A DNA stretch of 64,000 nt from contig DAOUBT010000020.1 of assembly GCA_034432595.1 (NCBI GenBank), positions 1 to 64,000 on the forward strand, read 5' to 3'. A program made the translations under genes and the position numbers. The notes beneath the pieces are model-generated. The model saw only the letters and a program-made list of their open reading frames with translations, made no database searches and was not told the DNA's origin. The stretch comes from DAOTZR01 sp034432595 (GTDB lineage: Bacteria > Chloroflexota > Anaerolineae > B4-G1 > SLSP01). Below are positions 24,917 to 34,009 of the stretch, piece after piece (within the stretch, counting starts at the first letter, position 1; the number at the start of each line of letters is the position of its first letter).

Positions 24917-27900
24917 ATGCCGCTTCGCCTCACGCTGACCGACTATCAGGGCCCCACCCGCTGGCGGTGGGTGCTCAGCGATGACGCCGGCCGCTTCCTG
25001 GCCGATCACGAAATCCGCCTGGACCCCACCTCCCGCGAGTACCGGGGCTTTTGCGACTTGCGCGACTATGTGGATTACTACGCCCCCATTCAGGACGTGG
25101 AGGCGCGCCTGGCGAGCCTGGGCGCGTGGGTGGGCGAACAGGTCTTTGGCCCCCTGCGCGATAAATTGCGGCGCGCCTGCCGACCACCCGCCACCCCCGT
25201 CCTGGTGACCATCCCCAAAGAGGCCGAGGTCCTGCTCCTGCGCCCCTTTGAACTGGCCTGCTTTGCCGACGGGACGCGCTTTGACCGCGCCGGCGTGCGC
25301 TTCGTCTACCACCTGGACGGGGCGCCCGACCGCACCTGCCCACCGGTGACGGACGCGCTGCGCATCCTGGCCGTCTTTAGCCTGCCGGCGCCCGCCAATC
25401 CGCTCAACCTGCGCCGCGAGCGCTACGGCCTGCAACGCCTGGTGCGGGAACTGGCCCAGACCCGCGGCCGGGCGATAGAACTGCATGTGTTGCAATACGG
25501 CGCCACGCGCGAGACCCTGCGCGATGCGCTGGAGGAGGCTCCCGGCTGGGACATCGTCCACATTTCCGGGCACGGCGAAAAGGGCGCCCTGCTGCTGGAG
25601 GATGAAAGCGGCGGCGAGGATACGATTGACGCCGCCGACCTGGGCGACCTGCTGGAACTGACCGCCGAACGGCTCAAACTGCTCATCCTGGACGCCTGCT
25701 ACAGCGGCGCCGGCACTCAGGCCGCTGCCCGCGCCCGCCTGGGACTGGACCCCCTGCCCGACAGCCGCGCAGGCGCCGGAGACGAGGCGACCGCCCCCAC
25801 CGTCCTGCCCGGCCTGGCGCAGGCCCTCTCCGCCCGCCTGGGCTGCGCGGCCCTGGCGATGCGCTACCCCGTGGCCGACGACTTTGCCACCGACCTGATG
25901 CTCGCCCTGTACGAGAAACTGTTGGACAAACGCCAGCCTCTGCCCGCCGCCCTCCATCTGGCGCTGGAGAACGCCCTGCGCGAGGAGCGCCCGCCCCTTT
26001 CGCCCCTGACGCCGCTGCTGGTGGGCGCGCCCGCCGCAACCCTTACACTGCCCCCGCCCTCCGCGCCGTCCCCGGACTTTGCCCTGCCGCGGACCGGGCT
26101 GGGCATCGCTTTTCCAGAGGAACCGGAGCGCTTTGTGGGCCGCGTCCTCCCCCTCCGGCGCGCAAGTCAGGCCCTGGCCCCGCGCAGCCAGATGCGCGGC
26201 GTGCTCTTTTACGGGATGCCCGGCGGCGGCAAGACCACCTGCGCGTTGGAACTGGCCTACCGCCACGCTGAGGGCCGCTTCGGGGGCTACGTCTGGTACC
26301 GGGCGCCCGACGAAGGGAGCGACATCTCCCGCGAACTTTTCAACGTCCTCTTTGAAATCGAGCGCCAACTGGACGCGCCCGACCTGGGGCTGACCACCGC
26401 GCTGGACGACCCGGCGCGCTTCCGTGCCTACACCCTGCCCCGCCTGCGCGCGCTGCTGCAACAGCACGCTATCCTGCTCGTGCTGGACAACCTGGAGACG
26501 CTGCTCACCGCCTCCGGCGACTGGCGCGACCCGCTGTGGAGCGACCTGATCAACGCGCTTCTTGCCCACGAGGGGCCCTCGCGCGTCGTGCTCACCTCGC
26601 GCCGCCTGCCCAAAGGCCTGAAGGATCACCCCCGCCTGCAGGCTGAGGCGGTCCACGCGCTGAGTTTGGCCGAGAGCGTCCTCCTGGCCCGCGAACTCCC
26701 CCACCTGCGCCGCCTGTTCGACGACGCGGAGGGGCTGGAGCTGCTGCGCGCCACGCTGCGCCTGGTGCAGGGCCACCCCAAACTGCTGGAACTGGCCGAC
26801 GGGCTGGCCGACGACCGGCAGCGGCTGCGGGCGCACCTGCGGGCCGTGGAGGGGGTGGCCGACGCCGGCACGCTGGATGCCTTTTTCGCCCCCGGCGAGG
26901 GGGAGACGCGCCTGGAGGAGGCCGACTTTAGCCGCGCGCTGGCCGCCTGGACGCGCGACCTGATGGCGACGCTTCCACCCGAAGCCCAACTCTTGCTGGC
27001 CTTCCTCTGCCGCCTGGAGCCGGAGGACCGCAACGCCCGGATTGTGGAGGCCAACTGGGGGGACTTTATGCGGCGCCTGGGCCGGACGGAGGCGGACTGG
27101 GCGCCCGCGCTGGACGCGCTGAGCGCCGCCGGGCTGGTGGGGGTGGAGCGCGCCGAAGTGACGCTGCCGGAGGGCCTGCTGGCGCAACTGGCGCAGCAGG
27201 CCGCCGAGGCCGGGCTGCCCCCCGAAGCCGTGCAGGGATTGCTGGCGCAACTGCGCGCCGCTGCCGCCACCTATACCATTCACCCTGGCGTGGCCGAGGC
27301 GGTGCGCGCCGCGGCCGACCCCGCCGCCCTGGATGCGGCGGATGTGGAATTGGGAAATTTTTACTACGCTATGGCGGTACAGGCCGTAAAGCAGGAGATG
27401 CGGGGCCTGAGCCGTATCGTGGCCGAGAGCGCGCGCCGCGCCGCCCCCTACCTGCTGCGCCGGCAGCGCTGGAAAGAGGCGTCCACGCTGCTGGAACGGA
27501 TGCTCCAGCGCGACGCCAGCCCGGCGGCGCTGGCCTTCGCCCTGCCGCTCCTGCGCCGCATCGCTGAGGCCACAAAAGGCACGGAACTGGAGTTGCCGGT
27601 CGCCGGCCTCCTGGCCAACGCGCTGTGGCAGGCCGGCCGGGCCGATGAGGCGGAGACGCTGCTGCGCGACCTCATCGCCCACGCCGCCGCGCAGGGCAAC
27701 TTCCGCCTGGCCTCCGTTAATGCCGGCGACCTGCTCAACCTGCTCCGCTCCGCCGGCCGCCTGGCGGAGGCGCTGCAGGTGGCCGAAGCAATGGCCGACT
27801 ATACCCGCCGCGCCGGCCTGGGCCCCTGGACGCAACTGGTCGCCGAGGGAATGCGCCTGCAGGTGCTGGCGGATATGGGCCGCTACGAGGAGGTGCTGGA

Positions 27901-29068
27901 CGCGGTGGAGGCGCTGCGGCCACGGATAGCCGCGCTGCCCTTTCAGAGTGATGCGGAGGAAACGGTCAACCCCTGGAACGTGCGCGAGACGCTGCTGGAT
28001 ACCGGTCGCACCGCCGCCCTGTACAGCGAGCAGTGGGAGCGGGCGCTGGCGCTCAACGCCGAAATCCTCCGCTACAGAGAGGAACGCGGGGCGGGCGCGC
28101 TGGAGTTGGCGCGGACGCGCTTCAACGACTATTTCCCGCTGCTGCGCCTGCGCCGGTTCGAGGAGGCCCGCGCGCTCCTGCTGGCTTGCCGCGCCGTCTA
28201 CGAAGCAGAGCGGGCCATCCCCCAATTGGGCAGGGTGTACAGCGCCCTGGCCGACCTGGAGGACAAGGTCGGCGACCGCGCCGCCGCCGTGCGCTTCCAG
28301 CAGACGGCGCTGGGCTACGCCTACCAGGCCGGCGCGCCGGAGGACTGCGCCATCAGCCACCACAACCTGGCCAATTACCTGGAGCGGCAGGGCGCCGACC
28401 CCGCCCTCGTCCTGGCCCACCGGCTGGCGGATGCTGTCATCTGTCTTCAAACGCAATCGGGAGGCCTTGCCACCAGCCTGCGCAATCTGGCAAAGACCGA
28501 TCTGCCGCCCGCGCCGCCCTCCTTTGAGGAGGTGGTCGCGCGGGTGGAGGAGATGGAGGGCGTGCGCTTCCGCGCCCTCTTTGAGCGCCTCCCCCGCCGC
28601 GTTCCCGATGGCGATGCGGCCATCGCGGCGGTGTGGGAGTTGGCTAACGCAGAGGCGCAAAGGCGCAGAGAGGCCTTAGATGGGCTTCCTCCGGCGATTG
28701 TCGCGGCGATTGAGCAAGGCGATGTTGAGGCGTTCGCAACGGCGTTGCAGCAACTCCCCCAGCCGGAGGCCAAGCGCATCGTGCAGCAACTTCAGGCGGC
28801 CGGCATCATCGGGGTTCGGTCCGGCCCGGATATGGCGGAGGTGCTGCGCGAGTTCGAGCCGTTACTGCAATGCATCGCCGCCGCCGTTGCCGACGCGAGC
28901 CTCCGCGCCCAAATCGAGCCGGTGCTGGCGCGCCTGGAAGAGAACGGCTGGATGCTGCGCGAGCCTGTCCGCCGCATCTGGGCCGGCGAGCGGGACGAGG
29001 CCGCCCTCACCGCCGGCCTGGACGCGCAGGATACCGCCCTCGTGCGCCGCATCCTGGAGTTGTTGTAG
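24917..29068 (+). CDS. CHAT protease-STAND NTPase-TPR protein
   Basis: 1383 residues. N-terminal CHAT (caspase-like) domain: after VTDALRILAVFSLP (144-157) the catalytic His is H219 in VHISGHGE and the Cys is C261 in LILDACYSG. A STAND/NB-ARC-like NTPase follows: FVGRVLPLR, Walker A GMPGGGKTT (432-440, K438), Walker B ILLVLDN (518-524), then VVLTSRRLP and a winged-helix-like region. From ~800 to ~1150 helical hairpins fit TPR repeats. The architecture effector-switch-repeat sensor is that of NLR-like immune proteins, in which binding of a trigger activates the protease. The substrate is unknown; candidates would be nearby proteins, but no gasdermin-like gene is seen. Single-gene unit with its own promoter. 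Codon use is strongly GC-rich. An A/G-rich repeat lies at 28647. Confidence 0.88.
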   Translation: MPLRLTLTDYQGPTRWRWVLSDDAGRFLADHEIRLDPTSREYRGFCDLRDYVDYYAPIQDVEARLASLGAWVGEQVFGPLRDKLRRACRPPATPVLVTIPKEAEVLLLRPFELACFADGTRFDRAGVRFVYHLDGAPDRTCPPVTDALRILAVFSLPAPANPLNLRRERYGLQRLVRELAQTRGRAIELHVLQYGATRETLRDALEEAPGWDIVHISGHGEKGALLLEDESGGEDTIDAADLGDLLELTAERLKLLILDACYSGAGTQAAARARLGLDPLPDSRAGAGDEATAPTVLPGLAQALSARLGCAALAMRYPVADDFATDLMLALYEKLLDKRQPLPAALHLALENALREERPPLSPLTPLLVGAPAATLTLPPPSAPSPDFALPRTGLGIAFPEEPERFVGRVLPLRRASQALAPRSQMRGVLFYGMPGGGKTTCALELAYRHAEGRFGGYVWYRAPDEGSDISRELFNVLFEIERQLDAPDLGLTTALDDPARFRAYTLPRLRALLQQHAILLVLDNLETLLTASGDWRDPLWSDLINALLAHEGPSRVVLTSRRLPKGLKDHPRLQAEAVHALSLAESVLLARELPHLRRLFDDAEGLELLRATLRLVQGHPKLLELADGLADDRQRLRAHLRAVEGVADAGTLDAFFAPGEGETRLEEADFSRALAAWTRDLMATLPPEAQLLLAFLCRLEPEDRNARIVEANWGDFMRRLGRTEADWAPALDALSAAGLVGVERAEVTLPEGLLAQLAQQAAEAGLPPEAVQGLLAQLRAAAATYTIHPGVAEAVRAAADPAALDAADVELGNFYYAMAVQAVKQEMRGLSRIVAESARRAAPYLLRRQRWKEASTLLERMLQRDASPAALAFALPLLRRIAEATKGTELELPVAGLLANALWQAGRADEAETLLRDLIAHAAAQGNFRLASVNAGDLLNLLRSAGRLAEALQVAEAMADYTRRAGLGPWTQLVAEGMRLQVLADMGRYEEVLDAVEALRPRIAALPFQSDAEETVNPWNVRETLLDTGRTAALYSEQWERALALNAEILRYREERGAGALELARTRFNDYFPLLRLRRFEEARALLLACRAVYEAERAIPQLGRVYSALADLEDKVGDRAAAVRFQQTALGYAYQAGAPEDCAISHHNLANYLERQGADPALVLAHRLADAVICLQTQSGGLATSLRNLAKTDLPPAPPSFEEVVARVEEMEGVRFRALFERLPRRVPDGDAAIAAVWELANAEAQRRREALDGLPPAIVAAIEQGDVEAFATALQQLPQPEAKRIVQQLQAAGIIGVRSGPDMAEVLREFEPLLQCIAAAVADASLRAQIEPVLARLEENGWMLREPVRRIWAGERDEAALTAGLDAQDTALVRRILELL
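28647..28671 (+). repeat. Short purine-rich direct repeat inside the CHAT gene
   Basis: Three diverged tandem copies of about 8 bases (ACGCAGAG, GCGCAAAG, GCGCAGAG) with sharp edges in otherwise unrelated GC-rich sequence. It encodes AEAQRRREA. From memory, such CGCAGAGG-type repeats are dispersed in other bacterial genomes. Confidence 0.45.
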
Positions 29069-29204
29069 CCCTGCCGCGACCGCGGCGTTGCTCCGCACCT
29101 GCAACCGGCGCGCCGCACGCTCTGGTCCTTCCCGTTGACGCCCGCACCTCAGCGCGTTGAGCCCTTCTCTACGCTGGATGCGTCCTCGCTGCCGCCGGGA
29201 AACC

Positions 29205-30173
29205 TTACCGCTGCTGCCGGTAATAGGGCGAACGCCGCAACAAGGCCGCGCGCACCAGGGGGCGGAAAAGCCGAATCAGCACCCGGCGCGGCCCCAGCAG
29301 CGCCAGCATCTCGCGGATGTAATCATCCAGCGTGTGGCGCTGATAGTGCAGCACGGCTTCGCTCGGCGCCGTATCCATCCAATCGGTGCCAAAAGGCTCT
29401 TGCCCGAACGCTTCCGCCGGCAACATGCCAATTCCCATCGCGTTCAGGACCCGTTCCACCAGCTCCCCGTAGAGGAACTGACAGCGCGGTCCGCCCGCGA
29501 TGAGCCATACCTTTCCCCACACCTCGGCGCTGCTCACCGCATTCGCTACTGCCAGCCCGGCATCGCGCGTGTGCAAAAACTCGATGCGGTTAGCGAGGGG
29601 CACATCAAACATGCCCGGATCCAGGCGCAAGGCCAGCGGCAGGGTCGCTCCAAAACGCAAAATCGTCCAGGTGAGACCCGATTCCCGCACCAGCGTCTCG
29701 CACTCCACCTTATGGCGCGAATAGTGCTCTTGCGGATTGAGGCTATCCGTGGCGGTGACGCACGGTTGCCCCAGCCGCGGCGGCCCGAACACGTGCACCG
29801 ACGAGGTGAAAATCAAGCGGGGTGGCTGCGGCTGCGCGCGCAACGCATCCAGCAGATGGTACGTCCCCCCCACATTGACCTCCCGCGCAAAAGCGGGCAC
29901 CTTCTCCGATTCCAGGCCGGTGGAGGAAAGCTTGGGGATGATGAAAGCCAGATGCGCCACCACCTCCTGATCGCTAACGGCGCGCAGCACATCCTCCGCA
30001 CGGCGCAAATCCCCCCATACCGCCTCCACCCGTCCGGCGTAGCGCTGCGCCAGCCGGCGATTGCGCTTCGTGGGCAGGTCGAAAGCGCGCACCTGATGGC
30101 CCTGCGCCAGCAGCGCCTCGAGCGTGCTCACACCAATGTTTCCCCAGGCTCCTGTGACCAAAACGCGCGTCAT
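29205..30173 (-). CDS. NAD-dependent epimerase/dehydratase family protein
   Basis: 322-residue extended short-chain dehydrogenase. The Rossmann motif is VLVTGAWGNIG (4-14), with FTSSVHVFG and YSRHKVECE supplying the catalytic Ser/Tyr/Lys (YxxxK), and LRFGA further on. Substrate is not evident; family members act on nucleotide sugars or related alcohols. Start at 30173 has GGAGGGAG upstream, and its ATG overlaps the stop of the TetR gene (ATGA), so they are coupled. The C-terminus is basic (RRVLIRLFRPLVRAALLRR), perhaps membrane-touching. Confidence 0.85.
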   Translation of the reverse strand: MTRVLVTGAWGNIGVSTLEALLAQGHQVRAFDLPTKRNRRLAQRYAGRVEAVWGDLRRAEDVLRAVSDQEVVAHLAFIIPKLSSTGLESEKVPAFAREVNVGGTYHLLDALRAQPQPPRLIFTSSVHVFGPPRLGQPCVTATDSLNPQEHYSRHKVECETLVRESGLTWTILRFGATLPLALRLDPGMFDVPLANRIEFLHTRDAGLAVANAVSSAEVWGKVWLIAGGPRCQFLYGELVERVLNAMGIGMLPAEAFGQEPFGTDWMDTAPSEAVLHYQRHTLDDYIREMLALLGPRRVLIRLFRPLVRAALLRRSPYYRQQR

Positions 30174-30763
30174 AGCTCCCTCCTGACTCCTTCCAATAAC
30201 GCTTGAATACCTTGATGGGCCACGCCGCCCCAGTCGGTCTGCGGATCGAGCAGCCCCTGCAACACCACCCCCACGCCCAACGCCACCAGCGCGCGCGCCA
30301 GAGCCAGCGTATCCACCGGCGCGAGCGAACCTTCCGCCACCCCGGTTTCCAGCAGGCGCGCAAACGCCTCCTGGTAATGTTGATAGTGGCCGCGCAAAGC
30401 GGAGGATACCGCGGGATCGCGCACCGCCTGCGTCCAAAAATCCAGGAAAAGGGGCAGCTGCTCGCGTCCGGCAGCCAGCACCACCTCGACCAGCGCACTC
30501 AGCCCCAGCAGCTTCTCCGGCACCGGCACGGGCGATGACGCAAAGCGTTGAACGCTTGCATCAAGCTGCGCCAGCCAGCGTTCCAGCAAGGCCAGGAAAA
30601 GCGCCTGTTTGCTGGGGAAGTGATGGTAAAAAGCGCCCTTGCTGACGTTAGCGCGGCGACAAAGCTCCGCCACGCCGGCGCCTTCGTAGCCGAGTTCCGC
30701 AAAAGCCGCCTCGGCGGCATCGAGGATGGCCTGACGTGTCTCTTCAGCGCGAGCCTGTGGCAT
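30170..30763 (-). CDS. TetR-family transcriptional regulator
   Basis: 197 residues. N-terminal HTH: ILDAAEAAFAELGYEGAGV, then AELCRRANVSKGAFYHHFPS, the TetR signature, followed by a helical ligand domain. Start at 30763 follows AAGGAG; the frame upstream is open but unsupported. It should repress itself and the overlapping epimerase gene via the palindrome at 30820-30837. The inducer is unknown. Confidence 0.92.
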   Translation of the reverse strand: MPQARAEETRQAILDAAEAAFAELGYEGAGVAELCRRANVSKGAFYHHFPSKQALFLALLERWLAQLDASVQRFASSPVPVPEKLLGLSALVEVVLAAGREQLPLFLDFWTQAVRDPAVSSALRGHYQHYQEAFARLLETGVAEGSLAPVDTLALARALVALGVGVVLQGLLDPQTDWGGVAHQGIQALLEGVRREL

Positions 30764-30819
30764 GGTGTTGCTCCTTGAAGATGGAATCAGACCGCGGTTG
30801 TGAGGTGGGGGATAAAAAC

Positions 30820-30870
30820 ATACCGACCGGTCTGTATTTTTATTATAGCATCCCTGAGGAGAAAAATCAA
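30820..30870 (-). promoter_or_regulatory. Promoter and TetR operator
   Basis: Minus-strand TTGATT (30870-30865), 17 bp, TATAAT (30847-30842). Directly downstream at 30837-30820 is the palindrome ATACCGACCGGTCTGTAT (one mismatched pair), a classic TetR-family operator shape around the transcription start. Confidence 0.75.
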
Positions 30871-30929
30871 GGGGGGCGGGGCGGGGGAACGGGAGAGGGG
30901 AGGGCCGGGTGCATGGCTCACCGGCAGCC

Positions 30930-30980
30930 TTGACTTGCCCCTGCCCCATGGTACAATGATTTTAAGGTATACCTTAAAAT
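30930..30980 (+). promoter_or_regulatory. Promoter and DtxR-family operator of the feo operon
   Basis: TTGACT (30930-30935), 16 bp, TACAAT (30952-30957). A perfect 22-bp palindrome, ATTTTAAGGTA plus its exact inverse, covers 30959-30980 at the expected transcription start. AAGGTATACCTT resembles sites bound by DtxR/MntR regulators. It lies 14 bp before the regulator gene, so metal-dependent autorepression and control of feo are likely. Confidence 0.8.
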
Positions 30981-30994
30981 AAAGGGAGCGAGGG

Positions 30995-31639
30995 ATGGCG
31001 CGCGAGGCAACAGAGGATTATTTGGGGGCGATTTATCGCTTGCGCAGCGGGCGCGAAACGCCGGTACCCCTTTCCGCCATTCAGGTGCGGCTGCACCTTT
31101 CCGCGATGACGGTGCACGAAATGGTGCAACGGCTGGTGGTGCAGGGACTGGTGATCTACCATCCCTATCAAGGGGTAACCCTGACCGAAGCGGGCGAAAC
31201 GCTTGCCTTAGCGCTCATCCGCCGCCACCGCCTGTGGGAACGCTTTCTCACGGATTGGCTGGGCGTGTCCTGGGACGAGGCGCACGAGATAGCGGGACGG
31301 CTCGAACATGCCGCGCCGGAAAGCGTCACAGAGCGTCTGGCGCAGTTCATGGGGGATCCGGAACATTGCCCGCACGGCGGGCCGATTCCGCCCCATGCCG
31401 AAACGCAGCCGCTCCTGCGCTTGAGCGAAGCTACGGCGGGGCAGACGCTGGAGCTGGTGCACATCGAGCCGGAAACAGCCCCCATCCTGCGCGTGTTGGA
31501 GGCAGCTAATTTGCGCCCGGGTACGGTGCTGACGGTGCTGCATATCCATGCGGATGGCGTCCGGGTTCGGTGCCATGAGCAGGAGCTGCACCTTGCACCG
31601 GAGGTCGCGCGGGCGCTCCACGTCACGCCCGTGGGGTGA
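30995..31639 (+). CDS. DtxR/IdeR-MntR family metal-dependent repressor
   Basis: 214 residues: N-terminal winged helix (EDYLGAIYRL, LSAMTVHEMVQRL), a dimerisation and metal-binding domain (LTEAGE, RRHRLWERFL, EHAAPESV, GDPEHCPHG) and a C-terminal FeoA/SH3-like domain (LRPGTVLTVLHIHADGV). The CPHG and E..H pattern matches the iron-type branch. Fe(II) would be the corepressor given the feoAB genes that follow after 94 bp. GGGAGCGAGGG lies before the ATG. Confidence 0.92.
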   Translation: MAREATEDYLGAIYRLRSGRETPVPLSAIQVRLHLSAMTVHEMVQRLVVQGLVIYHPYQGVTLTEAGETLALALIRRHRLWERFLTDWLGVSWDEAHEIAGRLEHAAPESVTERLAQFMGDPEHCPHGGPIPPHAETQPLLRLSEATAGQTLELVHIEPETAPILRVLEAANLRPGTVLTVLHIHADGVRVRCHEQELHLAPEVARALHVTPVG

Positions 31640-31733
31640 GCTGCTTTATCGGGTCTCGAAAACGCGGGGAGGAGGACCCCACGTCGAGCGTTGCCAAGGT
31701 TTTCGTCACGCACATCGTTGATATGAGGGAGCT

Positions 31734-31967
31734 ATGATGTCACTGGATCAGTTAAACAGTGGACAAAAAGGGGTGATTCTGGGTCTGCACGGCGGACATG
31801 GCATCGTCGGACGATTGGCGACGTTAGGCTTTACCCCCGGCACGTCGGTGGAGATGGTACGGAATCATGGTCACGGGCCGTTGATTGTGTTGGTGCGCGG
31901 TTCCCAAATCGCGCTGGGCCGCGGCGAGGCGGCGCACGTCATCTTGACCCCGCTGGAGGTGGGATGA
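31734..31967 (+). CDS. feoA: FeoA, ferrous iron transport accessory protein
   Basis: 77 residues of the SH3-like FeoA fold: LNSGQKGVILGL, ATLGFTPGTSVEMV, GPLIVLVRGSQIALGRGEAAHVI. It supports FeoB on the cytoplasmic side. Two ATGs in tandem; GAGGGAG lies just upstream. Its stop overlaps the feoB ATG (ATGA), showing coupling. Confidence 0.92.
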   Translation: MMSLDQLNSGQKGVILGLHGGHGIVGRLATLGFTPGTSVEMVRNHGHGPLIVLVRGSQIALGRGEAAHVILTPLEVG

Positions 31968-33973
31968 GCGCCTGCCACATGTCCCTTCCCGACGCGAATA
32001 GCCCATCATCCCTGTGCCGTACCCCCCTGATTGCCCTGGCCGGACAGCCCAATGTCGGCAAAACCACCGTTTTTAATGCCCTGACGGGCATGAATCAGCA
32101 CGTCGGCAACTGGCCGGGCAAGACGGTGGAGCAGAAACGCGGGCTGTGGACCTGCGAGGGTCAGGAGTACACGCTGGTGGATCTGCCGGGCACGTATAGC
32201 CTCACCGCCAACTCGGAGGAGGAACGCATCGCGCGCGAGTTCATCCTCAACGAAAAGCCGGATGTGGTGGTGGCGGTGGTGGATGCTGCTAATCTGGAAC
32301 GCAGTTTGTACCTGGTAGCGGAGCTGCTGCTGTTGCCTGTGCCGGTGATGGTGGCCTTGAATATGATGGATGTGGCGGAAGGCGAAGGGCTGCGCGTCGC
32401 GCCGCACGTGCTGGAGGCCGCGCTGGGCGTGCCGGTGGTGCCGATGGCTGCCGGACGCGGGCGCGGTATCGAAGCGCTGCGCGCCACGGTGGCGCGTATG
32501 GTGCGCGGCGAACTCCCCTATGCGCCGCAACGTCCCATCATCCTGCCCCCCCACGCTGGCGTGCTGGATGAGACGATGCGCCTCATCGAGGCCTACCTGC
32601 CGCCCAACCTGCCCCTTACCTGGGCTGCGTTGAAGGTGCTCGAAGGTGACGCGGCCCTGTTGGAGCTGCTGCACGCGCAGATGCCCGAAGCGAGCTGGAA
32701 CGCGCTGCAGGCCCTCCTGCACACGCACGAGGACGCGCTGCTGGACATCATCGGCGCGCGCTACGCCTGGGTGGCGCGCATGGTGCGCGCCGCGGTGGAG
32801 CAGCCGCAAGCCGGTCAGCTAAGCTGGACGCGGCGATTGGATCGGGTGTTCACGCATCCGCTCTGGGGTAGCCTGAGCCTGCTGGGCATCCTGGGTGGCA
32901 CGTTTGGGTTGACGTACCGCCTGGCTCTGCCCCTGCAAGCCGTGTTGGCGCAGGGCGTGGCCCGCCTGGGCGAAGCGGTCAGCGCCGCGCTGGCTCCGGC
33001 GCCGGGGTGGGTTAGCGCGGTGCTGGTTCAGGGCGTGCTCAATGGCGCGGGGATGGTCATCACGTTTTTGCCCTTGCTGGCGATTTTCTACATCCTGCTG
33101 GCGCTGTTGGAGGATACGGGCTACATGGCGCGCATCGCTTATCTGATGGATACGGTGATGCACCGCCTGGGCCTGCACGGCAAGAGTTTCATGCCGCTGT
33201 TGCTGGGCTTCGGGTGCAATGTGCCCGCGGTGCTGGGCACGCGCATCATCGAATCGCGCGCCGGGCGGTGGTTGACGATGGTTCTGGTCCCCCTGGTCCC
33301 GTGTGCCGCGCGTCTGGCCGTGCTGGGCACGTTGACGCCGCTCTTCTTCGGCGCGGCGGCGAGCTGGGTCATGTTGGGATTGGTGTTGTTCAATCTCCTG
33401 GTGTTGTTTGTCCTGGGCTTGGTGCTGCACCGGGTCCTGTTCAAAGGTGAGACGGTGGCCTTTGTGATGGAGATGCCGCTGTATCACGTGCCCAATCCGC
33501 GCACCGTGGGGCTGTACGTGTGGCACAACATCCGCGCGTTTGTGCAGAAAGCGGCCACGGTGATTCTGGCGGTGTCGGTGACCATGGCGGCGCTCTCCTA
33601 TTTCCCCACCGGCGACCCCTTGAGCAGTTATCTGGCGCGCGCCGGGCAGGCCATGGAGCCTATCGCCCGCCTGATGGGTATCCCCTGGCCGCTGCTCATG
33701 GCTTTGTTCAGCAGTTTTATCGCGAAAGAGAATACCCTGGCCACGCTGGGCGTCCTGTACGGGGACCTGGAGGTCTTGCGCACGCTGATTGCGCCGGAAG
33801 CTGCGCTGGCTTATCTGGTGGCGCAGATGGTGTTCATCCCCTGCGCGGCGACGGTGGCCTCCTTGAAGCAGGAGTTAGGAAACTGGCGTGCCCTGCTGGG
33901 GGTGGTGGCGTTGTACCTGGCGCTTTCGCTGGGAGCGGGCATCGTGATTTATCAGGTGGGAAAGCTGTGGTAA
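31964..33973 (+). CDS. feoB: FeoB, GTP-dependent Fe(II) transporter
   Basis: 669 residues. N-terminal G domain: G1 GQPNVGKT (27-34), G3 DLPG (73-76), G4 NMMD (133-136). A helical GDI-like linker follows, then a membrane domain with gate segments (GFGCNVPAVLGTRI; the second gate reads LFSSFIAKEN) and about eight hydrophobic helices. Imports Fe(II) across the inner membrane. Slightly shorter than the E. coli protein (about 770), as in many Gram-positives. A short extra N-terminus (MSACHMSLPDANSPS) precedes the G domain, and a later start is possible. Confidence 0.95.
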   Translation: MSACHMSLPDANSPSSLCRTPLIALAGQPNVGKTTVFNALTGMNQHVGNWPGKTVEQKRGLWTCEGQEYTLVDLPGTYSLTANSEEERIAREFILNEKPDVVVAVVDAANLERSLYLVAELLLLPVPVMVALNMMDVAEGEGLRVAPHVLEAALGVPVVPMAAGRGRGIEALRATVARMVRGELPYAPQRPIILPPHAGVLDETMRLIEAYLPPNLPLTWAALKVLEGDAALLELLHAQMPEASWNALQALLHTHEDALLDIIGARYAWVARMVRAAVEQPQAGQLSWTRRLDRVFTHPLWGSLSLLGILGGTFGLTYRLALPLQAVLAQGVARLGEAVSAALAPAPGWVSAVLVQGVLNGAGMVITFLPLLAIFYILLALLEDTGYMARIAYLMDTVMHRLGLHGKSFMPLLLGFGCNVPAVLGTRIIESRAGRWLTMVLVPLVPCAARLAVLGTLTPLFFGAAASWVMLGLVLFNLLVLFVLGLVLHRVLFKGETVAFVMEMPLYHVPNPRTVGLYVWHNIRAFVQKAATVILAVSVTMAALSYFPTGDPLSSYLARAGQAMEPIARLMGIPWPLLMALFSSFIAKENTLATLGVLYGDLEVLRTLIAPEAALAYLVAQMVFIPCAATVASLKQELGNWRALLGVVALYLALSLGAGIVIYQVGKLW

Positions 33974-34009
33974 ACTGAGCGGCATCGTCCAAAACAGGAG
34001 GATGGCCGC

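Noticed and set aside
24779..28660. A very long open frame on the minus strand (about 1290 codons) opposite the CHAT gene
   Set aside because: It is a shadow of GC-rich codons in the real plus-strand gene: composition is His/Gln/Arg/Gly-rich without domain motifs, while the plus strand has clear CHAT and P-loop motifs, a ribosome site and a promoter.
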